Source: Sphingomonadales bacterium UBA2683 (lineage in GTDB: Bacteria > Pseudomonadota > Alphaproteobacteria > Sphingomonadales > Sphingomonadaceae). Taken from it: DNA of 64,000 bases. This document shows positions 17,463 through 26,784 of the stretch, one piece after another. Each line of letters begins with the position of its first letter. The stretch's first letter is position 1. The stretch lies in assembly GCA_002354635.1 (NCBI GenBank), contig DELZ01000004.1:777117-841116 (forward strand), written 5' to 3'. Position numbers and translations under genes: made by a program. Under the pieces are notes generated by a model. That model did no database searches and was not told the origin of the DNA. It saw nothing but the letters and a program-made list of their open reading frames with translations.

Positions 17463-17894
17463 ATGAGATTATCCGTACAGACCGACTATGCGCTGCGCAC
17501 GCTTATGTATCTGGCCGCCCATGCCGGCCAGCATTCGATCGCCAAAATTGCGCAGCAATATGGCATTTCGAAAAACCATCTGATGAAGGTCGCCCAGCGC
17601 CTCGCTGCCGAGGGCTTTGTCGACAGTATGCGCGGACGCTCCGGGGGACTGATACTCAACCAGCCCGCTGCCACAATCAACGTCGGCGACGTTGTGCGCA
17701 GCTTCGAGGAGTTCGGGGGCTTCGTGGAATGTTTCGATGCGAACGGCAACGGCTGTATCGTCACCCCTGTCTGCGGCTTGCAGCATGTTCTTGTGGGCGG
17801 GATCGAAGCCTTCCTGCGGCATCTGGACGGATTCACGCTTGCCGATCTGGTCGGGGACAAGGACCGATTCCGGTCCGTCTGGGACCAGGCATAG
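17463..17894 (+). CDS. nsrR: Rrf2-family nitric-oxide-sensing repressor NsrR
   Basis: A 143-residue Rrf2 winged-helix regulator. The DNA-binding part covers about 1-65 (DYALRTLMYLA and the HTH around IAKIAQQYGISKNHLMKVAQ). Three cysteines, C90, C98 and C104, have the C-x7-C-x5-C spacing of NsrR, and Asp8, the reported fourth ligand of the [4Fe-4S] cluster in characterised NsrR, is present. IscR-type Cys spacing is different. Nitric oxide destroys the cluster and relieves repression. Location opposite the haemoglobin operon and the operator-like sequences support the assignment. Confidence 0.9.
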   Translation: MRLSVQTDYALRTLMYLAAHAGQHSIAKIAQQYGISKNHLMKVAQRLAAEGFVDSMRGRSGGLILNQPAATINVGDVVRSFEEFGGFVECFDANGNGCIVTPVCGLQHVLVGGIEAFLRHLDGFTLADLVGDKDRFRSVWDQA

Positions 17895-17967
17895 CGCTGG
17901 TCCCGAGCGACCAAATAATATGTAAAAATCTACGCTATTGAAGGCGAAATCCTGTAACAGGATGGCC

Positions 17968-18432
17968 ATGTCCAATTCAAACGCACTTCTGGTGGCATTG
18001 CGCCAGATCAACCGGGCGATCGACTTGCAGTCGAAAAAGCTGGAGAAAGAAACCGGTCAGACGACCCCGCAACTGCTGTTGCTGAAGGAATTGGCAAAGC
18101 ACGGCCGGTCGAAGCCGTCGGTAATCGCCAAGTCGGTGCATTTGTCCCACGCCACGGTCACCTCGATCGTCGACCGGCTCGAAAAATCAGCAATGGTGAC
18201 ACGCGAGCGCAGCGAGGATGACCGGCGTTCGGTGGAAATCGTCCTGACCGAAAAAGGCAGAGAGTGCATCCAGAACGCCCCGGAACTGTTGCAGGAGGAT
18301 TTTCTGGTATCCTTTTCGAAACTGGAGCCCTGGGAACAAAATCTGCTGATCTCGTCCGTCCAGCGCATCGCGGTCATGATGGACGCCAGCCAGATCGAGT
18401 CCGCGCCGATCCTGGAGATTGGTGAAATCTAG
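17968..18432 (+). CDS. MarR-family transcriptional regulator
   Basis: 154 residues from the ATG at 17968, with AGGA five bases before it; an ATG at 17962 and a TTG at 17938 are alternatives. A winged helix is visible: PSVIAKSVHLSHATVTSIVDRLEKSAMVTRERSEDDRRSVEIVLTEKG is split here by the recognition helix (ATVTSIVDRLE) and the wing (DDRRS). No Cys-based redox switch is apparent. The 3' end overlaps that of proB by four bases. Its proximity to nsrR and proB does not reveal a regulon. Confidence 0.82.
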   Translation: MSNSNALLVALRQINRAIDLQSKKLEKETGQTTPQLLLLKELAKHGRSKPSVIAKSVHLSHATVTSIVDRLEKSAMVTRERSEDDRRSVEIVLTEKGRECIQNAPELLQEDFLVSFSKLEPWEQNLLISSVQRIAVMMDASQIESAPILEIGEI

Positions 18433-19595
18433 GGCTGGGGCGAGACTTCGGTCATATCCTCGTCCGACGGCAGGTCCCAGGGCAGGTGCCGGTCATCGAG
18501 CACGACCATATTCTTGTCCGTAATCAGCGTACCGCCGGTCTTGTATCCGAGCAACTGCATCGCCGTCATTTTCGGGTTGCGCGCGAGGGCCATGGTTTCG
18601 TCCGACGAGAAATTGGTCAGGCCACGGGCCAGTTCGCTACCGGATTCCCCGTAAATGTGGATCACGTCACCCTTGACATAGGGTCCCTGGATGGAGAGCA
18701 CGTCCTCACGACCGATATGGCGCGGTCCGGACTTGAACGCTTCGGCGGTCTCTTCATTGACCACAATGCTACCCGCCATCTGCAGCCGGTCTGACAACCA
18801 GTTCGCCCAGGCGGACTCGGGCCGTTCATTGGCCAATATCGTGGTGTGACGCCGGTCGCCGTTGAGTACGGACGTCACCGGCTGTTCATATTCGCCGTGC
18901 GCGATCAGCGTTTCGCAGCCGGCATTCTGGGCCATATGCGCCGCCTGTATCTTGGTCAGCATGCCGCCGCTGCCAAGGCTGCTGACGCCTTCGGTCACAG
19001 CCAGATAGGGCGAGACATCGCTCAGTTCCTCGACCAGCTTGGCACCGGGTTCGGACGGATCACGGTCGAACAGCCCATCGACCTGGGTCAGGATGACCAG
19101 CACGTCGGCTTGCAGCATCTGGGCAATTTTCGCAGAAAGCCGGTCGTTGTCACCGACCCGGATCTCTTCGGTCGTAATCGTGTCATTTTCGTTGATAATC
19201 GGCATGATATTGGCATCAAGAAGCCGATCAACGGTATTTTTGGTGTTCAGGAAACGCTTGCGATCCTCCAGATCGCGCAACGTCACCAGTACCTGGGCGA
19301 TTTCGAAACTATATTCATGGGCGACCTGTTTATAGCCGTTGAGCAGCAGCGGCATGCCGCAGGCAGCGGCGGCCTGCTTGTCACGCAGACCGGCCGTCTC
19401 CGGCCGCTCGCCGATCATGTTCATGCCCAGCGCCACGGAACCGGACGAACAGAGGATAACCTTGGCACCGGATTCGCGCAGCTGGGCAATGTCGGACAGC
19501 AGATGGTGCATGAAGGCCCAGCGCGGCGTCAGCCGTTCCTGGTTTGCAAGCAGGCTCGATCCGACTTTTACAACTATCGTTTTGCCTTTTACCAT
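18429..19595 (-). CDS. proB: Glutamate 5-kinase
   Basis: 388 residues, first step of proline synthesis (glutamate to glutamyl-5-phosphate, using ATP). The amino-acid-kinase domain (about 1-260) shows VVKVGSSLL at the start, CSSGSVALG, INENDTITTEEIRVGDNDRLSA and GSGGMLTKIQAA. A PUA domain fills the C-terminal part (about 280-365), the usual arrangement in proteobacteria. proA is not adjacent, but proC is divergent across 184 bases, so two of the three proline-synthesis steps sit together. Confidence 0.95.
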   Translation of the reverse strand: MVKGKTIVVKVGSSLLANQERLTPRWAFMHHLLSDIAQLRESGAKVILCSSGSVALGMNMIGERPETAGLRDKQAAAACGMPLLLNGYKQVAHEYSFEIAQVLVTLRDLEDRKRFLNTKNTVDRLLDANIMPIINENDTITTEEIRVGDNDRLSAKIAQMLQADVLVILTQVDGLFDRDPSEPGAKLVEELSDVSPYLAVTEGVSSLGSGGMLTKIQAAHMAQNAGCETLIAHGEYEQPVTSVLNGDRRHTTILANERPESAWANWLSDRLQMAGSIVVNEETAEAFKSGPRHIGREDVLSIQGPYVKGDVIHIYGESGSELARGLTNFSSDETMALARNPKMTAMQLLGYKTGGTLITDKNMVVLDDRHLPWDLPSDEDMTEVSPQP

Positions 19596-19779
19596 TTTAT
19601 ACGTTGTCCCTGTTAACTCGCCCTCGAAGTAGGGATTGAACCTGCCCGGTGCAATAATTTAGTGATCGAAATATACTATTTTGCGAAAAAGCTTTAATAA
19701 TTCGCATTTGTTGACATGTCTGTTTTGTATTCTAAGGATATCGGCGAACTCTCCTTCTCACATCACATAAGAGATAATC

Positions 19780-20562
19780 TTGAAAAAAATATTGCTCCTT
19801 GGCTGCGGAAACATGGGCGGTGCGCTCCTGAAAGCATGGGCCGAGAACACCGATCACCATTTCACCGTGGCCGACCCCGCCAAACCCGAGCTGCCCGGCA
19901 ATGTGGCACTGGTTAGCTCCGCCGGGGATCTGGACGGGGCAATGTTCGACTATCTGATCGTTGCCCTGAAACCGCAACTGATCGACACGGTTCTTCCCGA
20001 CTATCTGCCGCATCTGGCATCCGATGGCGTGATCAGCTCGATCGCGGCCGGATATTCCGCCACACGGCTGGCAACGCACGCCGGCAACCGGTCAGTGATC
20101 CGGATCATGCCCAATCTTCCGGCGATGATCAGCAAGGGCGTGAGCGGTCTCTATGCCCACGGCAGCGTTCCGGAAACGGCGACGCAGGAGATTGAGCGGC
20201 TTGCCCTCTGTTCGGGCGAGATCGTCTGGGTGGACAGCGAGGACATGCTCGATCGGCTGACGGCGGTGGCCGGAAGCGGCCCCGGCTATGTGTTCGAGAT
20301 GCTGCGGGCCTATATCGAGGCCGCAGAGAATCTCGGGTTCGGTGCGCAGGACGCCAGGACACTGGTTCTGGCAACCGTTCAGGGCACATTGGAAATGGCC
20401 CGGCAATCCGACCGGTCGCTGGAAGAATTGCGCAACAACGTGACCAGCAAGGGCGGGACAACGGCAGCCGGGCTCAACGCGCTCAACGGCGACGGGGATT
20501 ATTCCGACCTGATCCGCGCCACGCTCGAGGCCGCCTATCAGCGTGCGGTCGAGCTCCGATAG
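19780..20562 (+). CDS. proC: Pyrroline-5-carboxylate reductase
   Basis: 260 residues, last step of proline synthesis. The NAD(P)-binding N-terminus is ILLLGCGNMGGAL, and the C-terminal signature PGYVFEMLRAYIEAAENLGF followed by SKGGTTAAGLNAL forms the dimer and substrate site. The start is a TTG at 19780 because no ATG lies close enough to preserve the first beta strand. It is divergent from proB and convergent with putA. Carrying the reductase next to the catabolic enzyme raises the chance of a local proline/P5C loop; regulation is not visible. Confidence 0.93.
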   Translation: MKKILLLGCGNMGGALLKAWAENTDHHFTVADPAKPELPGNVALVSSAGDLDGAMFDYLIVALKPQLIDTVLPDYLPHLASDGVISSIAAGYSATRLATHAGNRSVIRIMPNLPAMISKGVSGLYAHGSVPETATQEIERLALCSGEIVWVDSEDMLDRLTAVAGSGPGYVFEMLRAYIEAAENLGFGAQDARTLVLATVQGTLEMARQSDRSLEELRNNVTSKGGTTAAGLNALNGDGDYSDLIRATLEAAYQRAVELR

Positions 20563-20675
20563 GATGGGCAGCACCGCGAGGGGTTCCCCCAAGAGCGGTG
20601 AAGGCAAAGTCTCCGGGCCGGAATCAGGACCGTTTCACCCGGGAATCCCGGTGCTCCGGTTGATTTCGTGAATCC

Positions 20676-23600
20676 CTAAGTCAGCAGCGAGACATTGCCC
20701 CCTGCTGCCGTGGTATCGATACAGACGTGGCGCTCTACCAGACACTGATGGGCGAATTCTTGCTCGGTAATCAGCGGGATCAGCGCGCCATCGCGCTTGG
20801 CCAGGGCCATGCGGATCTGTCGGATATCCTCAATGTCGCTCCAGCAGACCACGGCATCCATACCGGTCAACACCGACAGCAGGTCACGGGCGACAAATCC
20901 GTCGAGGGTCTGGTCACCACTGGCACCAGGAATGCAGACCAGGGGTTGGCAACCCTGCTGCCGCGCCGTTTCCGCCTGCTGCGCGGCGTCTTCCGCCGTG
21001 GGACCGAGGCAGAGTATTTTTCCCCGCGCATAGGTGAACAGTTCATTGGATTCCCCGGTCGGTCCGGGCATCATTTCAGAACTGCGCGGCCGGCTGTCGG
21101 CAGCGGGGAGCTTGTCCAGCGCATCCTGAATCAAGTCGCGCGACAGTTCCTGACCGCTCTGCACCGGCTTGGTCGGACGGATGCCCTCGTAAAAGCGCGG
21201 CAGATAATGCGGTCCGCCGGCCTTGGGGCCGGTACCAGAAAGGCCTTCGCCGCCAAAGGGCTGGGAGCCGACCACGGCGCCGACCTGGTTACGGTTGACG
21301 TAAATATTGCCGACTTTCAGCGCGCCCGTGAGCTTGTCGATGCGGCGCTCGATCCGGGTCTGCAGCCCGAACGTGAGACCATAGCCGCGATTGTTGATAT
21401 CGCCGATGACCTTGTCGAGCTCGTCATTTTCATAGGTGGCAACATGCAGGACCGGCCCGAAAATTTCCTCTTCCAGATCGTTGATGCCGCCCACCTTGAT
21501 CACCGCCGGTCCGACAAAATAGCCGTCATCCGGACAGTCCAGTTGCATCAGCAATCTTCCGTCCTCCCTGGCTTTGGCGATATGCTTGCTGATCTTGTCA
21601 TGGGCCGCCTGATCGATGACCGGACCGATATCGGTCGACAGCCACCAGGGATTGCCCATTTCCAGTGCTTCCATCGCCCCTTTCAGCATGTTCAGAAAGG
21701 GCTCGGCGATGTCCTTTTGCAGATAGAGCACCCGCAAGGCCGAGCAGCGCTGGCCGGCCGACTGGAAGGCGGAGGTGATGATGTCACGAACGGTCTGCTC
21801 CGGCAGCGCGGTCGAATCCGCGATCATGCAGTTCAGGCCACCGGTTTCCGCGATCAACAGCGAATCCGCCTGACCCTTTTCAGCGATATTGCGGTGGATG
21901 GCCTGCGCCGTGGCGGTCGAGCCGGTAAAGCAGACACCATTGATGCGGGCGTCACCGCTGATCGCCGCGCCGACGGTAGCGCCAGCGCCGGGCAGCAGCT
22001 GAAGCGCCGGCAAGGGCACACCGGCTTCGTGCAGCAAATTGGTCGCCAGTGCCGCGATCAGCGGAGTCTGGTCCGCCGGCTTGGCCAGCACGGCATTGCC
22101 GGCGGCCAGCGCCGCGGCCACCTGGCCGGTAAAGATCGCCAGCGGGAAATTCCATGGCGAGATGCAGCTGATGATACCGCGCGCGTTCTTGTCCGGATTT
22201 TTCTCGGCCTCCTTGGCATAATAGCGCAGAAAGTCGACCGCCTCGCGCAATTCGGCGATCGTATCGAACTGGGTCTTGCCCGCTTCCCGCGCCAGCAGCG
22301 CAAAGATTTCGCCGTGATGCTGTTCATACAGATCGGCGGCCTTGCGCAGCACTGCCGCCCGTTCGGCGACCGGAGCATCCCAGCTTTGGGCCTCGGTTAT
22401 GGCATTGAGGGCCTGTTCCACATCTGCCTCGATCACCTCACCCACCTGACTGTCGGTGAGCGCGGGATTGAATATCTTGTGTGCGGTGCCGCTGGTGACC
22501 GGCCGCACGGTGATCGGCGACGAGCGCCACAATTTCTCGGCAAAGGGCGCGCGCTCCGACACATAGTCGTTCATGTCGCTGCGGTTGGCGAGGTCCCAGC
22601 CGCGCGAATTGACCCGCTCCGGCATATACAGATCAGACGGCTTGACGATCTTTGTCTGGCTCGCCTGCTGATCGGCGTTCAGCGTCTCGAACGGATCGGT
22701 GGCGATCAGCTCGGCGGCAACGGAATGGTTGGCCAGCTGGTTGACGAAGGACGAATTCGCGCCATTTTCGAGCAGGCGGCGGACGAGATAGGCCAGCAAT
22801 TCGCGATGCTTGCCAACCGGTGCATAAATCCGGGACCGGACCTTTTCATTGCGCAGCAAGGCATCGTGCAGGGTTTCACCCATGCCATGCAGCCGCTGGA
22901 ACTCGAAATCCTGCTTGTTGCCCGCCATTTCCAATATCGCCGCAACGCTGTGCGCATTGTGGGTGGCGAATTGCGGATAGATGCGATCGGTCATGTTGAG
23001 CAGCTGGGAAGCGCAGCAAATGTAGCTGATATCCGTGGCCGATTTTGTCGTGAAGACCGGAAAGTCGGGCACGCCGTCCATTTGCGCGCGCTTGATCTCG
23101 CTGTCCCAATAGGCGCCCTTGACCAGCCGCACCATGATCTTCCGGTCGAGCTGGGTCGCCAGCGAATAGAGCCAGTCGAGCACGGCGCTGGCGCGCTTGC
23201 CAAAGGCCTGGACGACAACGCCGAAACCGTCCCATCCGGCGAGCCGGGGATCGCTGAGCACCATCTCGATCATGTCGAGTGACAGGCCGAGACGATAGGC
23301 TTCCTCGGCATCGATGTTGAGACCGATATTGGCATCCCGGGCGGCGCGCGCCAGTTCGCCGACGCGTTCGGCCAGTTCGGGGACAGCCTTGGCCTGCTGG
23401 CTCATTTCGTAGCGCGGATACAGCGCCGACAGCTTGATCGAGAGGCCGGGATTTTCCCGCAGGTCATCGGATATCGCGACTTTGGCGATTTCCTTTATCG
23501 CGTCGGCATAGGCTGCGAAATATTCGTCGGCGCCTTCCTGCGTGATCGCCGCCTCGCCCAGCATGTCGTAGGAATAGGTCGCGCCCTTCTCTTTCCATTT

Positions 23601-24155
23601 TTCCGCCCGCTTCAGCGCGAGTTTCATGTCTTCGCCGAGGACAAACTGGTTGCCCAGTTCCTTCATCGCCTGACGCACGGCCATGCGGATCACCGGCTCG
23701 CCCAGCCGCTTGATTGCGCCGCGCAAGGCATCGAGCGGTCCACGGCTTTCGGGCTGATGGATCACGCTGCGGGTCATCTCGAGAGCATAGGTCGAGGCAT
23801 TGACCAGCGAGCTTTCCGACTGGCCGATATGGTCGCGCCAGTTGGAGGGACCGATCTTGTCCTCGATCAGGTCGTCGATCGTCTGGTTGTCGGGCACGCG
23901 CAACAACGCTTCCGCCAGCGTCATCAGCGCCAGCCCTTCGTCGGTGGACAGGCCATATTCGCCCAGAAAACTCTCGGTCAGCGTTGGCCCGGAAGCGCTC
24001 CGCACTTCACGGACAACCTGTATCGCCCGTTCCTGAATACGCTTGCGCATATTGTCGTCGGGGCCGAAATTCGAAATCAGATAGTCCAGAATCTCCGCCT
24101 CATCGCTACGATGATGCGTGCGGACCTTGTCCCGGAAATCAATCAGAGTACTCAT
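20676..24155 (-). CDS. putA: Bifunctional proline dehydrogenase / P5C dehydrogenase PutA
   Basis: 1159 residues. Proline is oxidised by an FAD-dependent barrel (about 170-470; motifs MVRLVKGAYWDSEIK and FATHNAHS) and P5C by an aldehyde dehydrogenase (about 520-1010; LLIAETGGLN with catalytic Glu, SAGQRCSALRV with Cys near 804). A C-terminal domain of about 150 residues follows. There is no N-terminal ribbon-helix-helix region, so this PutA is not expected to repress its own gene. Electrons go to the membrane quinone pool and the product is glutamate. It feeds the same pool as the hut genes next door. Confidence 0.95.
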   Translation of the reverse strand: MSTLIDFRDKVRTHHRSDEAEILDYLISNFGPDDNMRKRIQERAIQVVREVRSASGPTLTESFLGEYGLSTDEGLALMTLAEALLRVPDNQTIDDLIEDKIGPSNWRDHIGQSESSLVNASTYALEMTRSVIHQPESRGPLDALRGAIKRLGEPVIRMAVRQAMKELGNQFVLGEDMKLALKRAEKWKEKGATYSYDMLGEAAITQEGADEYFAAYADAIKEIAKVAISDDLRENPGLSIKLSALYPRYEMSQQAKAVPELAERVGELARAARDANIGLNIDAEEAYRLGLSLDMIEMVLSDPRLAGWDGFGVVVQAFGKRASAVLDWLYSLATQLDRKIMVRLVKGAYWDSEIKRAQMDGVPDFPVFTTKSATDISYICCASQLLNMTDRIYPQFATHNAHSVAAILEMAGNKQDFEFQRLHGMGETLHDALLRNEKVRSRIYAPVGKHRELLAYLVRRLLENGANSSFVNQLANHSVAAELIATDPFETLNADQQASQTKIVKPSDLYMPERVNSRGWDLANRSDMNDYVSERAPFAEKLWRSSPITVRPVTSGTAHKIFNPALTDSQVGEVIEADVEQALNAITEAQSWDAPVAERAAVLRKAADLYEQHHGEIFALLAREAGKTQFDTIAELREAVDFLRYYAKEAEKNPDKNARGIISCISPWNFPLAIFTGQVAAALAAGNAVLAKPADQTPLIAALATNLLHEAGVPLPALQLLPGAGATVGAAISGDARINGVCFTGSTATAQAIHRNIAEKGQADSLLIAETGGLNCMIADSTALPEQTVRDIITSAFQSAGQRCSALRVLYLQKDIAEPFLNMLKGAMEALEMGNPWWLSTDIGPVIDQAAHDKISKHIAKAREDGRLLMQLDCPDDGYFVGPAVIKVGGINDLEEEIFGPVLHVATYENDELDKVIGDINNRGYGLTFGLQTRIERRIDKLTGALKVGNIYVNRNQVGAVVGSQPFGGEGLSGTGPKAGGPHYLPRFYEGIRPTKPVQSGQELSRDLIQDALDKLPAADSRPRSSEMMPGPTGESNELFTYARGKILCLGPTAEDAAQQAETARQQGCQPLVCIPGASGDQTLDGFVARDLLSVLTGMDAVVCWSDIEDIRQIRMALAKRDGALIPLITEQEFAHQCLVERHVCIDTTAAGGNVSLLT

Positions 24156-24349
24156 TAATCAAGGCTTTCCTGTAGGTGTGATTGCAGTTTCGAATTTTCC
24201 GGCGCAACGGGACAAATATCCATATCCTGGTGGAGTTTATCAGCCGGCTGATGATCGGAGATTATCGCATTACCCGCTCGCAACGCAAGTCTTGTGACCG
24301 GACCGGGCAAAAATGGCCTGTCGCCCGCGAGCCATACGGGTGTCGGCAG

Positions 24350-25114
24350 CTAGCGTACCGGTTCGAACTGCCCCTTCAGTCGATAGCGGCTGCCGGGGTG
24401 CCACAGCTTGGCCAGGGTGACGGGAGTCGCACCGTTCCAGGTCCTGCGCTCGACAACCAGGCAGGCCGTCCCGATATTGAGATCCAGAGCATCGGCTTCT
24501 TTGGCCGCCGCCGGAACCGCGGAAATCATATGCTCCGCCTGACTCCATGGCACATGGTCCACAAGCCAGGGCCCGGGCGGTGTCTGGTCCAGCGGAAGAT
24601 CGAGAATGTCAGGCGCGGCCTCCACATTGACCAGTCGCTCCTCCAGCTGGAAGGGAATGCCGTCGGACAGATGCAGGCACCGCAACCAGAGCAAGGCGGT
24701 TTCACGGCGGACAGGAAAAAGATCGCGCCTGGCATCATCTTCGGGGATGATCAGCTGTTCCAGCAGCTGATAGGAGTAGCGCTCGCCACTGCGCTCGATA
24801 ATTTCGCGCACGTCCCAGATCTCGAACGCGGGTCGCTCTTGCGCGCGGTTGGCGACGATCGTGCCGATCCGCCTGTGGCGTTCAAGATGGCCTTCGAGGG
24901 CGAGGCTCTGGATCGCCCGGTTGGTCGTCATGCGCGACACGCCAAAGTGCCGGGTCAGTTCGATTTCCGAGGGAATGCGCGTGCCGGGACGCCAGGCATC
25001 GCCTGTGATCCTGCCCAGAATGGCGCGACGAATCTGGCGCCAGACCGGGCCATTGCCATCAAGGCACAGGCCTTCCATTCCAACCGGCGCTCGGGTCGCA
25101 GGCTTGCGATTCAC
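24350..25114 (-). CDS. hutC: Histidine-utilisation repressor HutC (GntR/HutC family)
   Basis: 254 residues from a GTG overlapping the hutU stop (GTGA). The winged helix occupies about 15-80 (PSEIELTRHFGVSRMTTNRAIQSLALEGHLER) and a UTRA effector domain about 95-245 (WLRCLHLSDGIPFQLEERLVN). HutC proteins repress hut genes and release DNA on binding urocanate. An in-frame codon at 25219 would extend it into hutU but those residues do not look like protein. Being last in the operon, it should be autoregulated. Confidence 0.9.
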   Translation of the reverse strand: MNRKPATRAPVGMEGLCLDGNGPVWRQIRRAILGRITGDAWRPGTRIPSEIELTRHFGVSRMTTNRAIQSLALEGHLERHRRIGTIVANRAQERPAFEIWDVREIIERSGERYSYQLLEQLIIPEDDARRDLFPVRRETALLWLRCLHLSDGIPFQLEERLVNVEAAPDILDLPLDQTPPGPWLVDHVPWSQAEHMISAVPAAAKEADALDLNIGTACLVVERRTWNGATPVTLAKLWHPGSRYRLKGQFEPVR

Positions 25115-26778
25115 CCGCCTATTCCGGGAAGGTCGAGCCCCTTTTCGCGCGCGCAATCTAGTGCATCCTGATAACCGGCATCGGCGTGGCGCATCACGCC
25201 GGTAGCGGGATCGTTCCACAACACGCGCTCCAGCCGCGCTGCCGCCTCGGGCGTTCCGTCGGCGACGATGACCATGCCGGCATGCTGCGAATAGCCCATG
25301 CCGACCCCGCCGCCATGGTGCAGCGAAACCCAGGTCGCGCCGCTGGCCGTGTTGAGCAGCGCGTTGAGCAACGGCCAGTCGGACACGGCGTCAGAGCCGT
25401 CTCTCATCGATTCGGTTTCGCGATTGGGACTGGCGACCGAACCGGAATCGAGATGGTCGCGGCCGATCACCACCGGTGCCTTGAGTTCACCGGAGGCCAC
25501 CATTTCGTTGAAGGCAAGGCCGAGACGGTGCCGATCACCAAGCCCGACCCAGCAAATTCGGGCCGGCAGACCCTGGAACTGGATGCGCTCTCTTGCCATG
25601 TCGAGCCAGCGGTGGAGCGGCGCGTTGTCGGGCAGCAGTTCCTTCACCTTGTCATCGGTCTTGTAGATATCGTCCGGATCACCGGACAGCGCCACCCAGC
25701 GGAACGGACCGATGCCGCGGCAGAAGAGCGGACGGATATAGGCGGGCACGAAACCCGGAAAGTCGAACGCATTCCTGACGCCCTCGTCGAAGGCGACCTG
25801 GCGGATATTGTTGCCATAGTCGGTGGTCGGCACGCCCGCGGCCTGCATATCGAGCATCGCCTGCACATGGACGGCCATGGATTTTTTCGCAGCGACGGCC
25901 ACGGCCTCTGGCTCGCGTTCGCGGCGTTCAGCCCACTCGGCTACGCTCCAGCCGATCGGCAGATAGCCGTTGACCGGGTCATGGGCGGAGGTCTGATCGG
26001 TGAGCAGATCGGGATGGATGCCGCGTTTGACCATTTCCGGCAGAATCTCGGCGGCATTGCCGAGCAGGCCGACCGAGACCGGCTTGCCCTGCCCCTTTGC
26101 TTCCTCGAGCATCGCCAGTGCTTCATCGAGCGACGTCGCCGACCGGTCGAGATAGCCGGTGCGCAGGCGCATCTCGATGCGGCTCGGCTGGCATTCGATC
26201 GCGAGGCACGAAGCGCCTGCCATCACCGCCGCCAGCGGCTGTGCACCGCCCATGCCGCCCAGGCCGGCGGTCAGCAGCCACTTGCCGCCGAGATCGCCAC
26301 CATGGTGCTGGCGGCCCATTTCGACAAAGGTTTCGTAAGTGCCCTGGACGATGCCCTGGGTACCGATATAGATCCACGAGCCAGCCGTCATCTGGCCGTA
26401 CATCGCCAGCCCCTTGCGATCGAGCTCGTTGAAATGTTCCCAGTTCGCCCATTGCGGAACCAGATTGGAATTGGCGATCAGCACCCGCGGTGCGTTTTCG
26501 TGGGTGCGGAATACACCAACCGGCTTGCCGGACTGGACCAGCAAGGTTTCGTCCGCGCCCAGCCGCTGCAGCGTCTCGACGATCTTGTCGTAGCTTTCCC
26601 AGTCGCGTGCGGCGCGGCCGATGCCGCCATAAACCACCAGCTCCTCCGGCCGTTCGGCGACATCCGGATGCAGATTGTTCATCAGCATCCGCAGTGGTGC
26701 TTCGGTGAGCCAGCTTTTTGCCGACAATTCGGTTCCGGTGGCGGGACGGATCTGCCGGCTGTTGTCGAGGCGGGTCAT
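25111..26778 (-). CDS. hutU: Urocanate hydratase
   Basis: 555 residues, the standard length. Converts urocanate to 4-imidazolone-5-propionate with tightly bound NAD acting as electrophile. Visible family blocks are GGIGRAARDWESYD near 50, the NAD-site segment TAGLGGMGGAQPLA, and LPARICWVGLGDR around residue 405, containing the conserved active-site Cys. The end reads GVGMGYSQHAGMVIVADG. It lies six bases downstream of hutG and overlaps hutC, as part of the minus-strand hut operon. Confidence 0.96.
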   Translation of the reverse strand: MTRLDNSRQIRPATGTELSAKSWLTEAPLRMLMNNLHPDVAERPEELVVYGGIGRAARDWESYDKIVETLQRLGADETLLVQSGKPVGVFRTHENAPRVLIANSNLVPQWANWEHFNELDRKGLAMYGQMTAGSWIYIGTQGIVQGTYETFVEMGRQHHGGDLGGKWLLTAGLGGMGGAQPLAAVMAGASCLAIECQPSRIEMRLRTGYLDRSATSLDEALAMLEEAKGQGKPVSVGLLGNAAEILPEMVKRGIHPDLLTDQTSAHDPVNGYLPIGWSVAEWAERREREPEAVAVAAKKSMAVHVQAMLDMQAAGVPTTDYGNNIRQVAFDEGVRNAFDFPGFVPAYIRPLFCRGIGPFRWVALSGDPDDIYKTDDKVKELLPDNAPLHRWLDMARERIQFQGLPARICWVGLGDRHRLGLAFNEMVASGELKAPVVIGRDHLDSGSVASPNRETESMRDGSDAVSDWPLLNALLNTASGATWVSLHHGGGVGMGYSQHAGMVIVADGTPEAAARLERVLWNDPATGVMRHADAGYQDALDCAREKGLDLPGIGG

Positions 26779-26784
26779 GGGAAT

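Noticed and set aside
19596..19779. TTGACA in the proB/proC gap as a sigma-70 promoter for proC
   Set aside because: No convincing -10 box lies at 16-18 bases from it, so I do not list it as a promoter.
20727..23282. An 851-codon open frame on the plus strand opposite putA
   Set aside because: The composition is typical of an antisense frame (rich in R, G, H, Q), with no domain; putA is certain.
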